Origin: Lentisphaerota bacterium
Lineage (GTDB): Bacteria; Verrucomicrobiota; Kiritimatiellia; JAAZAB01
DNA length: 12,868 nucleotides
Assembly (NCBI GenBank): GCA_016199105.1
Contig: JACQHI010000134.1
Span: 1 to 12,868 of the forward strand
Reading direction: 5' to 3'
In this document: piece after piece, positions 1-6,971 of the stretch
Layout of the letters: every line of letters begins with the position of its first letter
How positions within the stretch are numbered: the first letter of the stretch is position 1
The notes under the pieces: generated by a model
Database searches by the model: none
What the model was told of the DNA's origin: nothing
Seen by the model: only the letters and a program-made list of their open reading frames with translations
Made by a program: the position numbers and the translations under genes

Positions 1-1938
1 CGCTGGCGCGACACCGCGGCGCTCAGCCCGGCGCTCCGTGAAAACGGCGTCCTGGGCAATCAGTATGTCACCCCGCTGATCGTCGAAGCCGGCCTGGAGT
101 ATCGTCTGACGGGCAACGCGGAGGCGCTGGCCCACGTCGAAAGCCAGATCGCCCTGCTTCTGGCCCGCTACAAAGACGCCGCCGATTCCAAGACGAAGCG
201 CTGGGCCGTCGTTTCCCACAACATGATCGCGCTGGCCGCCGATCTTTGCCGGGACGGTTTGTCGCCCGCCGCCCGGGCATCACTCCTGGAACTTATGGCC
301 GAGTATTGCATCGGCCTGCATCATGGCCGCATTCCGTTCCTGTATTATTCGGCCGGCGCCAACATCCCGCTCGCCGCCAACATTCATGCCGCCGTCTGCG
401 CGCTGACGTGGGGCGAGGAAGCGGGCGCTCGCGGCTGGGACGAGGTGGTCGATATCACCCACGATTACTGCCGGGCCTACCTCCAACGCGGCGTCGATGC
501 CTCCGGCAACTCCTATGAAGGCACGGGATACGGGCATGAATGCTTTTACTATATCACTCTCTATGCCCAGCTTCTCCTGCAAAACGGGCGGCAAAACCTG
601 TTTCTGGAGGAACCCGTTCTCGAGCGCATTCCCGACGCGTCCCTCCAGATTTGCCTCCCGGACCGCAGCGGCTTGACCAATATCAACGACATGGGCCTCA
701 TTTTCCCGTGGAGCATGCCGTGGCTATTGCTGACCGCCCGCCATTACCGGCGCCCCGACCATCTCGGCTTCTGGTATGAATTCTGCGGACCGGACCATCC
801 CGAGCGGCCCTGCGGGGATGTCGTGCCGTGGTACGTGAAAACGTTCGGCGCCGACACGCTCAGGGGGTTCGAACATATTCCGTCCCTGGCCCTGGCCCTG
901 CTCTGGCTGGACAGCGAAGCGCCCGCGACCCCGATCGCTCAATCCAACCGGCTCACCGCGCACTATGCGCCCGGCACGGAGACCGCCTGCTTCCGCACCT
1001 CCTGGAGCCCCGACGCCGTTTATGCGAACGTGCTCGGCCAGGGCCGGAGCGTCTCCTCCCTTACGCACGGCCACGCCGATGCCGGCCACTTTTCGCTTTT
1101 CGCGCACGGCGATTACCTGGCCATCGACACCGGCCGCTACAACACCGACGAGGACCGCCACAACGTGGTTCTCGTGGACGGCGTTTCCCACGCTCCCACG
1201 GGCGGCGGCCTGGCCATGAACCCGTATCACGGCCGGCTGCTCCACTTTCAGACGTCCCCCCTCGTGGACGCGATCTGCGCCGACGCCGCGCAGGTCAAGG
1301 GCTGCATCTGGGCCAACCGTTATTTCCTCTTCGTGAAGGGCGATGGCGATGCCGCCTATTTCGTCACCGTGGACAGCATCAACAAACACAACGATCACCG
1401 CACGTTTCACTGGCAACTGAACACCCATCCGGATTTCGAGATCGGCATCGAGTCTCCACATCGCGCCGTGATCCGGGGCGCCCGGACCTGCCTCGACGTT
1501 CATTTCGTTTCGCCGGGACCCGACGATTTCTCCAACGCGCCGCATACGCTCACCCTGCGCCAGGACATCGCCTATTGGCAGAGCGGTAAGGACAACGCCA
1601 ATCCCGAGGCGCTGAAAACCGGCCTCATGGTCACCTGCTATCGCTGCCCGCGCCTGGTGGCGGAACAAACGGGCCTGTGCGGGCAACTCATGGCCGTCAT
1701 GGCGCCGCGCCGGAAACAGGCGCCTCCCACGGTCATCCGCACCCTCGTGGAAAAGCGGTGGCTGGCCGCGGAGGTGGAGTTCGGCCCGTACGTGGACACG
1801 CTGATCGCGGCGCCCGATCATGGGTATATCCGGCTTCCCGACGGCCCGGTGTACGCCGAAATCCTGCTCCGCCGCCACGACCGCCAGGGCCGCCGCGTCG
1901 CCCAATGGACGATGCGCAGCCTGGCCGGCCCGGACTGA
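1..1938 (+). CDS. Heparinase II/III-like polysaccharide lyase, 5'-truncated by window edge
   Basis: The reading frame is open from the first base of the window to the TGA at 1936-1938, so the 645 residues visible are the C-terminal part of a longer protein; the ATG at 223 is internal. The first ~300 residues look like the helical (alpha/alpha toroid) domain of the heparinase II/III superfamily. The rest fits the beta-sandwich domain: a stretch GRSVSSLTHGHADAGHFSL, encoded near 1045-1100, matches the conserved histidine-rich HGHADxxxF signature, followed by a YLAIDTGRYN segment like the usual 'D-x-G' strand. Members cleave uronic-acid-containing polysaccharides (heparin, alginate, ulvan-type) by beta-elimination; the substrate here cannot be told. 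Location cannot be judged because the N-terminus, where a signal peptide would lie, is missing. It is the last gene before a repeat-filled gap. Family assignment is fairly sure; substrate is open. Confidence 0.88.
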   Translation, partial: RWRDTAALSPALRENGVLGNQYVTPLIVEAGLEYRLTGNAEALAHVESQIALLLARYKDAADSKTKRWAVVSHNMIALAADLCRDGLSPAARASLLELMAEYCIGLHHGRIPFLYYSAGANIPLAANIHAAVCALTWGEEAGARGWDEVVDITHDYCRAYLQRGVDASGNSYEGTGYGHECFYYITLYAQLLLQNGRQNLFLEEPVLERIPDASLQICLPDRSGLTNINDMGLIFPWSMPWLLLTARHYRRPDHLGFWYEFCGPDHPERPCGDVVPWYVKTFGADTLRGFEHIPSLALALLWLDSEAPATPIAQSNRLTAHYAPGTETACFRTSWSPDAVYANVLGQGRSVSSLTHGHADAGHFSLFAHGDYLAIDTGRYNTDEDRHNVVLVDGVSHAPTGGGLAMNPYHGRLLHFQTSPLVDAICADAAQVKGCIWANRYFLFVKGDGDAAYFVTVDSINKHNDHRTFHWQLNTHPDFEIGIESPHRAVIRGARTCLDVHFVSPGPDDFSNAPHTLTLRQDIAYWQSGKDNANPEALKTGLMVTCYRCPRLVAEQTGLCGQLMAVMAPRRKQAPPTVIRTLVEKRWLAAEVEFGPYVDTLIAAPDHGYIRLPDGPVYAEILLRRHDRQGRRVAQWTMRSLAGPD

Positions 1939-1942
1939 CGGG

Positions 1943-2005
1943 TCGTAATTGTAATCATGACCTTGGGTGTTGGACGTTGGCTGTTGGGCGTTGAGCGTTG
2001 GTGTC
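1943..2005. repeat. Degenerate tandem hexad and heptad repeats
   Basis: Two short-period arrays stand side by side in the gap after the lyase. At 1943-1960 there are three hexads (TCGTAA, TTGTAA, TCATGA). At 1964-2005 there are six heptads (TGGGTGT, TGGACGT, TGGCTGT, TGGGCGT, TGAGCGT, TGGTGTC). Heptads and hexads of this kind are, from memory, common between genes in PVC-group genomes and generate spurious repetitive ORFs. Function unknown. Confidence 0.75.
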
Positions 2006-2008
2006 ATA

Positions 2009-2854
2009 ATGAGAATTCCGATGAAGACCCTGCCTGGACGAACTCCAAATGGACGGTCATATCAACGACACTCACTTGCACTGTTGAACAGGAAAGCCAT
2101 CACGAACCGCCTTTTTCAGGGCGACTGTCTGGATATCCTGCCGCGGTTTCCAGAACACAGCGTGCACATGATCCTGTGCGATCTGCCCTATGGCACCACG
2201 CAGAACAAATGGGACAGCGTTATTCCATTGGACAAACTCTGGCCGCTCTACCGCCGCGTGCTCAAACCCAATGGCGTTGTGGCGCTGACCGCGCACAGCG
2301 TCTTCACGGCAAAACTGATCCTCAGCCATGAGGCGTGGTTCAAATACAAGCTCGTGTGGGAGAAGTCGAAGCCGACCAACTTCCTCAACGCCAAAATTCA
2401 GCCTCTGCGCAAGCACGAGGATGTGTGTGTCTTCTATGACAAGCAACCCACCTACAACCCGCAGATGCGAAACGGCACCCCTTACGACAAAGGGATAAGG
2501 AAAAACCAGTTGTCGGGCAGTTACGGCGATTTTCTGCCCGCGCGCGTCCGCAGCAGCGGCAACCGGTATCCGACCGATGTCATCTACTTCAAGACCGCGG
2601 AGAGCGAGGGACCGGTTTGGCATCCCACCCAAAAGCCGGTGGAACTGGGCCGCTACCTGGTGCGGACATTCACGAATCCGGGCGATCTTGTGTTGGACAA
2701 CGCGTTCGGCAGCGGCAGCTTCCTCGTCGCGGCCGCCCGGGAAGGCCGGCGCTTCGTCGGCATCGAAAAGAACGAGGCCGTCCATCTCTTCAAGCGCAAG
2801 GGCATCGACTATGTCGGTGTGGCCCGCATGCGACTGGCTGAAATCGGCATATGA
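2009..2854 (+). CDS. Beta-class DNA adenine/cytosine-N4 methyltransferase (orphan)
   Basis: This is a site-specific DNA methyltransferase that transfers a methyl group from S-adenosylmethionine to an exocyclic amino group of adenine or cytosine. Counting from the ATG at 2009 (281 residues), catalytic motif IV, DLPYG, is at residues 58-62, a conserved HPTQKP at 205-210 and the SAM-binding motif DNAFGSGSF at 230-238. Catalytic motif before SAM motif is the beta-class order. The frame stays open upstream through the heptad repeats to a GTG at 1967, but those codons are repeat sequence. ATG 2021 is another possible start, and no clear Shine-Dalgarno separates them; the family-like part begins only at about NRLFQGDC (near 2105). 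No endonuclease is encoded nearby, so it looks like an orphan regulator- or phage-type enzyme. Its TGA overlaps the next gene's ATG (ATGA, 2851-2854). The target site cannot be predicted. Confidence 0.9.
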   Translation: MRIPMKTLPGRTPNGRSYQRHSLALLNRKAITNRLFQGDCLDILPRFPEHSVHMILCDLPYGTTQNKWDSVIPLDKLWPLYRRVLKPNGVVALTAHSVFTAKLILSHEAWFKYKLVWEKSKPTNFLNAKIQPLRKHEDVCVFYDKQPTYNPQMRNGTPYDKGIRKNQLSGSYGDFLPARVRSSGNRYPTDVIYFKTAESEGPVWHPTQKPVELGRYLVRTFTNPGDLVLDNAFGSGSFLVAAAREGRRFVGIEKNEAVHLFKRKGIDYVGVARMRLAEIGI

Positions 2855-5112
2855 TCACCGCACTCGACATCAAGAAGACCAAGCGCTGGATGACGCTGGC
2901 CGAAATTCCGGCCGGCATCTCGTGGGCCGGCCTTGGGCTGACCTACCTGACGGGCTTCTTCCTCATGTTGAAGGCCACCAGCTTCCAGATCGGCCTGCTG
3001 ACCGCCATCCCGGCCTTGTGCAGTCTCTCCTCGATCCTCGGCGGCCACCTGCTCGGACGCTGGAAAAGCCGGCGCGCCTGCGTGGTGAGCATCCAGTTCG
3101 TTTTTTATCTCAGTTTCGCGTTTCTCGGCGCCATTCCCTTCCTGTTTCATGCGTTCGCGCCCGCCACGCAGGTTTGGCTCGGGCTGGGTCTGTTGGCCGC
3201 CGCTTATGCGCTGGTGAAAATTCAGGAAATCTTTTGGTATCCCTGGGCCTCGGAAATCGTCCCCGAAGGGCAGCGCGGAAAGCTCTTCAGCCGGCTGTTG
3301 ATCATGGGCACCCTGATCAACATGCCGGCCAGCTATGTCATCGGCAAATACCTGGACCACCACAACACACTGTCCGGTTTCTTCATCGTATTCGCGGTCT
3401 GCGCCTTCATCGGCGCCCTGGTGGGCTTCTTCTACATGAAAATCCCCGATGTCCGGAGTTCGGACGAATCCGGCGGCGCCTCGCTGGGCCGGCAAATGCT
3501 CGTGCCGCTCCGGGATCCGCATTTTCGGATGGTCCTGCTGTTCGCGCTCTTCTATACCCTGGAAGGCGGACTGATCGGTCCATTCTCCACCGTCTTCATG
3601 ATCGAAAGCCTGCGCATCCCCTACACGCACATCGCCCTTTTCGGCATCCTGTCATCCGCCGTCAACGTGCTGTTCCTCGTGGTGTGGGGCTATCTCGTGG
3701 ACAAGTATGGAAGCCGGCCGGTGCTCCTGATCTGCGCCGCGCCGGCCAGTCTTTTCTATCTCCTCTGGATCTTCAATTCCCCGGAGAACTATCGGCTCAT
3801 TCCCATCGTCTTCTTCCTGTCGGGGATCACCGCCGCCGGACTCAACCTGGCACTCCAGAACCTCTTGATGGGCTTCTCCACCGGCAAGCACAGCGCCGGC
3901 TATCTGACGCTCTACCAGGTCGGGACCGGCCTCATCGGCTTTGCGGCGCCCCTCCTGGGGGGCGCCGTCGTGGAGCTGTTCAAGGACGCGCGCTGGATCG
4001 TCGGGGGCTGCCCCATCGGAAAATACCAGGTTCTTTTCGCCGTGGCCGGCGTGCTGTCGCTGCTGCCGCTCTTTTTCATCGTCCGGCTGCACGAGCCCCG
4101 CGGCAAGACGGCCATGTTCCTGCTCCGCAACATGATCATGGTCAATCCCCTGAAACTGGCCCTGCACCTGTTCTCCTTTCATCGCAGCGTCAGCGAAAAA
4201 CAGCGCCTGAGCGCCACGGTCGGTCTGGGCAGCACGGGGAGCCCGATGGTTGTCGGCGAGCTGATCAACTCGCTGGACGATCCCAACTATTTCGTGCGCC
4301 ACGAGGCGGCGCTCGCGCTGGGCCGGATCCGGGACCGGGATGCCGTCATGCCGCTCATCGCCAAACTGGCCGACGAATACGCCAACATCCAACATGAGGC
4401 CGCCTGGGCCCTCGGCAACATCAAGGACGACGTCAGCATCCCGCCGCTCCTCGAAAGCCTGAAAAGCCGCGATCACCGCCTGCGGAGCTATGCCGCCACG
4501 GCCCTCGGGGAAATCGGCGCCTCATTGGCCATCGACCCGCTGTGCCAGATTCTGGAACACAGCCAGGACGTCCTGGAAACCACCTGCGCGGCCAACGCGC
4601 TCAGCCGGCTCGGCTACAAGAAGGCGCTCTGGAAGACATTGGAGAAACTCGTCGCCAGCGACCAGCCCGTCGTTCGCCGGCAACTCTCGGTCTCCCTGGG
4701 CGACCTCCTCGGGGAACAGGGTTTGTTTTACCGGCTCCTGGCGCACGAGGAGAAAATCTATGGCGACGAGGTCAGCCGCATGCTCGCGAAGATGGGCAAG
4801 GCCATCGAACGCCGCTGGCAAACCCGACTCGGCGCGCCGAACACCCGCGGCATTCTCCAGGGCTTGAAGCGGATACTGGACCTCTACGAGACCCGGCAAT
4901 ATGCCCCGGCTCTGAAGGAAGTCGTGGACGTCAGCGAGCAATTGTTCGGCCTGGAAATACACCGCTACAACTACCCTCAGGAGATCGGGCGGAAATTCCT
5001 CAAGGAACTCCTGGGCCAGAACGAGGCGCTCGGCAACCGCGTGTATTGGGAGGAATGCCTGCTCTCCATCTTCGAGCTGAACCTGATGTTCAAGTCCACG
5101 GAAGTCCGGTAA
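2851..5112 (+). CDS. MFS-type transporter fused to C-terminal HEAT-repeat domain
   Basis: The 753-residue protein has two parts. Residues ~20-412 contain about twelve hydrophobic segments (roughly 20-40, 46-66, 76-98, 106-128, 145-167, 175-195, 226-250, 258-282, 288-308, 314-336, 348-372, 393-412) with a loop near 200-220, the layout of a major facilitator; the segment YLVDKYGSRPVLL (281-293) resembles the MFS loop 2-3/8-9 motif with D and R. From ~450 to ~625 come helical repeats of about 31 residues with HEAT-like spacing (EAALALGRI, EAAWALGNI, YAATALGEI, CAANALSRL), followed by a further 130 non-membrane residues. HEAT repeats normally bind proteins, so the cytoplasmic tail may sense or recruit a partner. 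A typical MFS protein is ~400-450 residues. The start is set by the ATGA overlap with the methyltransferase; no Shine-Dalgarno is seen, consistent with coupling. The transported substrate is unknown. Confidence 0.88.
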   Translation: MITALDIKKTKRWMTLAEIPAGISWAGLGLTYLTGFFLMLKATSFQIGLLTAIPALCSLSSILGGHLLGRWKSRRACVVSIQFVFYLSFAFLGAIPFLFHAFAPATQVWLGLGLLAAAYALVKIQEIFWYPWASEIVPEGQRGKLFSRLLIMGTLINMPASYVIGKYLDHHNTLSGFFIVFAVCAFIGALVGFFYMKIPDVRSSDESGGASLGRQMLVPLRDPHFRMVLLFALFYTLEGGLIGPFSTVFMIESLRIPYTHIALFGILSSAVNVLFLVVWGYLVDKYGSRPVLLICAAPASLFYLLWIFNSPENYRLIPIVFFLSGITAAGLNLALQNLLMGFSTGKHSAGYLTLYQVGTGLIGFAAPLLGGAVVELFKDARWIVGGCPIGKYQVLFAVAGVLSLLPLFFIVRLHEPRGKTAMFLLRNMIMVNPLKLALHLFSFHRSVSEKQRLSATVGLGSTGSPMVVGELINSLDDPNYFVRHEAALALGRIRDRDAVMPLIAKLADEYANIQHEAAWALGNIKDDVSIPPLLESLKSRDHRLRSYAATALGEIGASLAIDPLCQILEHSQDVLETTCAANALSRLGYKKALWKTLEKLVASDQPVVRRQLSVSLGDLLGEQGLFYRLLAHEEKIYGDEVSRMLAKMGKAIERRWQTRLGAPNTRGILQGLKRILDLYETRQYAPALKEVVDVSEQLFGLEIHRYNYPQEIGRKFLKELLGQNEALGNRVYWEECLLSIFELNLMFKSTEVR

Positions 5113-5125
5113 GCCCTTATGGCAT

Positions 5126-5297
5126 GGTTCAACGGTTCACGGTTGAGCGGTTCACGGTTGGGTTTTTCGCCCACAATCCGATGCTACTCTGCGAAGTGAT
5201 GACCCGTCCTCCGTAGCAGTCTCACTGCGGAGGGTGGAAGCCCCTTCGCTACGAAGCACGAGCAACCTTGGAACTGTGAACCATTGAACCGTGAACC
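5126..5297. repeat. Nested inverted-repeat element between convergent genes
   Basis: The left arm has two 15-nt units at 5126-5140 and 5141-5155 (GGTTCAACGGTTCAC and GGTTGAGCGGTTCAC) and a partial unit to 5162. The right arm at 5276-5297 carries the same words in inverted orientation (GTGAACC ATTGAACC GTGAACC). Inside are a bulged hairpin at 5208-5233 (CCTCCG, CAGT / ACTG, CGGAGG) and a 5-bp stem at 5244-5256 (CTTCG / CGAAG). It fills the gap between the MFS-HEAT gene (plus) and the 151-residue gene (minus), so it could end both transcripts. No transposase and no target duplication were recognised. Confidence 0.7.
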
Positions 5298-5312
5298 CGG
5301 CCGCCCTTATAC

Positions 5313-5768
5313 TTACACGTGCCGTTCGGGCTTGGATTCCGTCGGGATCGGTTGCACCGTGTTGTCGGCGCCGATCACCAGTCCCGCCGCCCGCAGCACG
5401 TCGTTGGCCTTCGACAAAGCCGACAGCCGGGCCCTCTCCGCGGCGATCTTTTCCACGGCGGCTGCGCCCGACCACTTGGCCAGATTCTCCAGCGCCTTGC
5501 CCGACAATCGCGCGATTTCCATGACCTGCTTGAAACCGTCCTCGTTCTGCATATAGAAACGGACCCCATCCGCGACCCGCTTCACCGTCAGACGCGCTTC
5601 TTCCGTCTCGCCGCTTGAGGCGGCACCCGCTCCACCCGGCTTGCGTTCCTTGCGGGTGTACAACTTGAATTCGTCCAAGCCCATGGTCTTCCGCCAGTAC
5701 ATTCCGGGAGGACATTCCTTGGGCGGTATCTTCCCCTTCACCACTTGTCCTTCGATATAGTCTGTCAT
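5313..5768 (-). CDS. Hypothetical protein, 151 residues
   Basis: I do not recognise this protein. It begins with a short basic, proline- and cysteine-containing segment (residues ~10-45, with PPKECPPGMYW), then a Gly/Ala/Ser-rich linker at ~45-53, then a mostly helical, charged region (~60-130) and a short polar tail. It has no signal peptide or membrane segment. The start is supported by a GGAG 9 nt upstream of the ATG (minus strand), and a TATAGAT at 5805-5811 (minus strand) could be a -10 box, though no good -35 goes with it. It stands alone: convergent with the MFS-HEAT gene across a repeat element and divergent from the PIN gene across a ~520-bp gap. Codon usage is GC-rich like the flanking core genes. 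Real coding is likely, function unknown. Confidence 0.65.
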   Translation of the reverse strand: MTDYIEGQVVKGKIPPKECPPGMYWRKTMGLDEFKLYTRKERKPGGAGAASSGETEEARLTVKRVADGVRFYMQNEDGFKQVMEIARLSGKALENLAKWSGAAAVEKIAAERARLSALSKANDVLRAAGLVIGADNTVQPIPTESKPERHV

Positions 5769-5901
5769 GTTATCGGTCTCCGGGTTGTTGTGTCTTGGTG
5801 GCGAATCTATAACTGCACAGGAGGCGTCCCTTCCCGGGATGCTTCCTGAGCACGCATTGAAAAGATGGCATATTGCCGATCAGAGCGCAATTCCGAAATT
5901 A

Positions 5902-6041
5902 TCGATTCCGCTGAAAGCTGAAAAACCTGATGGCCGGCGAGGCCGCCGTCCCTTTCGCGCAATTCGCAGAAGATTCCAAGAGGTTTAGGGAGGGTCCCGA
6001 TTCGTCGGGACCGTCCGGTTTGAATTTTTCAGCAGAATCGA
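5902..6041. repeat. 140-bp inverted-repeat (MITE-like) element
   Basis: The ends are imperfect inverted copies: TCGATTCCGCTGAAA at 5902-5916 and TTTCAGCAGAATCGA at 6027-6041 match at 14 of 15 positions when one is reverse-complemented. Inside, near the right end, is the strong UUCG-loop hairpin annotated separately. It codes for nothing recognisable. It may be a miniature mobile element or a structured RNA; a single copy cannot distinguish these. Confidence 0.5.
5989..6016 (+). other. Strong hairpin with TTCG loop
   Basis: GGTCCCGA at 5993-6000 and TCGGGACC at 6005-6012 form a perfect 8-bp stem around a TTCG tetraloop; GGA (5989-5991) and TCC (6014-6016) extend it by 3 bp past one G-G mismatch. 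A T-rich stretch (TTTGAATTTTT, 6019-6029) follows on the plus strand, as in an intrinsic terminator, yet no plus-strand gene lies upstream within this gap. It may instead be part of the surrounding inverted-repeat element. Confidence 0.55.
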
Positions 6042-6291
6042 CTATCAAGAACAGAGCGCCCGGTTCGCCTTTCGATAGCCCGCTTGAACGTATTCGGGAC
6101 TCCCGACACAGGGGATTCCTCCGGCATCGAGGTTGACCGGCGCGGCGGAGCCCGTGCCGCTGTTCCACCCGCCTGCGAGAGGTGCCGGTCTCGCGGCGCG
6201 CGGAGGGATTCGTCTCCGTCCGCCCCACGAGTCCAACAACGAGCTTGCTTTTCAAGGGACGAGTCGTGTACCCTTCCTTATAGATTTCAGC

Positions 6292-6768
6292 ATGAAGAGC
6301 GTATACATAGAGACTTCGATTCCCAGTTTTTTCTACGAGACCAGGCAAGAACCGGAGATGGTTGCCCGAAGGACCTGGACGCGGGAATGGTGGGATCGGT
6401 ATCGTGATGGCTATGAACTTGTTACGAGCGAGGGCGTCGTTGCAGAACTGGAGGAAGGCGAGTACCCGACGCAGGCGGATGCTGTTGCCCTGGTAGCCGG
6501 GCTTCCACGGCTGGATATGCCGGATACAATTGCAGATATTGTTGATACATATATTTCCAATCATCTGATGCCGCAGGAACGCCTTGGTGATGCCTTGCAT
6601 GTGGCTCTCGCGTCTTACCATAAGTGCGATTTCCTGCTCACGTGGAATTGCAGTCATATCGCAAATGCGAACAAGTTTGAACATATGCGAATAATCAACA
6701 CACGACTAGGGCTCTTTGTTCCCGCACTGGTCACGCCGATGGAACTATGTACGGAGGATATGTCATGA
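6292..6768 (+). CDS. PIN-domain toxin, VapC-like ribonuclease
   Basis: This 158-residue protein fits the PIN-domain family, Mg-dependent endoribonucleases that form the toxin half of many type II toxin-antitoxin pairs. It starts with MKSVYIETS, where the first acidic position is Glu7 instead of the usual Asp, followed by acidic Glu52 in VVAELEEGE, Asp100 in GDALHVALA, and Asn119 in LLTWNCSHIANA at the usual position of the last conserved polar residue. The C-terminal VPALVTPMEL segment is typical of a PIN subgroup. The ATG at 6292 is chosen because the family-like sequence begins exactly there; the frame is open further upstream but meaningless. No clear Shine-Dalgarno precedes it, and TATAGA at 6279-6284 would leave an almost leaderless mRNA. 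Its TGA overlaps the next gene by ATGA. Base composition is less GC-rich than the flanking genes, suggesting acquisition by transfer. Confidence 0.85.
   Translation: MKSVYIETSIPSFFYETRQEPEMVARRTWTREWWDRYRDGYELVTSEGVVAELEEGEYPTQADAVALVAGLPRLDMPDTIADIVDTYISNHLMPQERLGDALHVALASYHKCDFLLTWNCSHIANANKFEHMRIINTRLGLFVPALVTPMELCTEDMS
6753..6757 (+). promoter_or_regulatory. Shine-Dalgarno for the small PIN partner
   Basis: GGAGG lies 7 nt before the ATG at 6765, inside the end of the PIN gene. This strong site decides the start of the small gene against the in-frame ATG at 6747 and suggests the second gene is translated more efficiently than the first, as expected if an antitoxin must exceed its toxin. 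Confidence 0.7.
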
Positions 6769-6947
6769 CTGATTTAACACTACAACGAGTGTGGGATGCC
6801 AGAAAGGCCATATCGGAACGATGTGGATTTGATTCCCGTAAGCTAGTTCATTTCTATCAGACTCGACGGAGGGCAGATGATTCAACAAAAGGATCAAAGC
6901 GACAAGCGACAGACCGCGGACGGCCTGCCACTTGCGCTTCATCCTGA
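6765..6947 (+). CDS. Small probable antitoxin of the PIN toxin
   Basis: A 60-residue reading frame begins at ATG 6765, which overlaps the PIN stop codon (ATGA, 6765-6768) and is preceded by GGAGG at 7 nt. The first ~35 residues (TLQRVWDARKAISERCGFDS then LVHFYQ) form an amphipathic helix-like segment of a type I remember from short proteins partnered with PIN toxins ('VWxxRxxIxxxxGxD'). The remaining ~25 residues are basic and low in hydrophobics, with none of the usual conserved end; a frameshift near the run of arginines or a truncated tail is possible. Function as antitoxin is inferred from size, overlap and partner. The order is toxin first, antitoxin second, the reverse of classic vapBC. 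Confidence 0.65.
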   Translation: MTDLTLQRVWDARKAISERCGFDSRKLVHFYQTRRRADDSTKGSKRQATDRGRPATCASS

Positions 6948-6956
6948 TCGGCCTTG

Positions 6957-6965
6957 AAGGAGAGG
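6957..6965 (+). promoter_or_regulatory. Shine-Dalgarno deciding the GTG start of the DUF6946-like gene
   Basis: AAGGAGAGG ends 6 nt before GTG 6972. The frame is also open from TTG 6954, but that codon lies before the Shine-Dalgarno, so GTG 6972 is preferred. Confidence 0.7.
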
Positions 6966-6971
6966 AAAGCC

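Larger units (their letters stand above)
5769..6291. other. Gene-free stretch between divergent genes
   Basis: No convincing gene is seen in these ~520 bases. Open frames run through it on both strands, but their translations are arginine- and proline-rich and resemble no family I know. It holds the inverted-repeat element at 5902-6041 and a strong hairpin inside that. The segment 6050-6270 is GC-rich with several short imperfect palindromes. Promoters for the minus-strand 151-residue gene and the plus-strand PIN gene should lie here; only weak -10-like boxes (TATAGAT at 5805-5811 on the minus strand, TATAGA at 6279-6284 on the plus strand) are visible. Confidence 0.5.

Noticed and set aside
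724..2007. Long minus-strand open frame opposite the lyase
   Set aside because: It is antisense to a well-supported heparinase-like gene and its first residues are encoded by the heptad/hexad repeats. Its Ala/Arg/Val-rich translation is typical of GC-rich shadow frames.
2009..2854. Complete restriction-modification system
   Set aside because: Neither neighbour (lyase or MFS-HEAT) is an endonuclease. The DUF6946-like candidate nuclease is over 4 kb away in a different transcription unit.
2577..4397. 606-codon plus-strand open frame overlapping the methyltransferase and MFS genes
   Set aside because: Its translation is arginine/proline-rich without domains, while the frames of the methyltransferase and MFS-HEAT protein carry clear motifs over the same bases.
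5126..5297. CRISPR array
   Set aside because: The units are short, degenerate, adjacent without spacers and partly inverted, and no cas gene is present.
6231..6237. GTCCAAC as a possible integron core site before the PIN gene
   Set aside because: It fits RYYYAAC on the plus strand, but no matching GTTRRRY partner lies at attC distance on either side and no long palindrome surrounds it.
6133..6291. N-terminal extension of the PIN protein from ATG 6133
   Set aside because: The added 53 residues are Arg/Pro-rich and unlike PIN proteins, whose N-terminal strand starts right after ATG 6292.
5899..6684. 261-codon minus-strand open frame across the gap and the PIN gene
   Set aside because: Half of it is antisense to the PIN coding sequence and the rest runs through the inverted-repeat element; no family resemblance.
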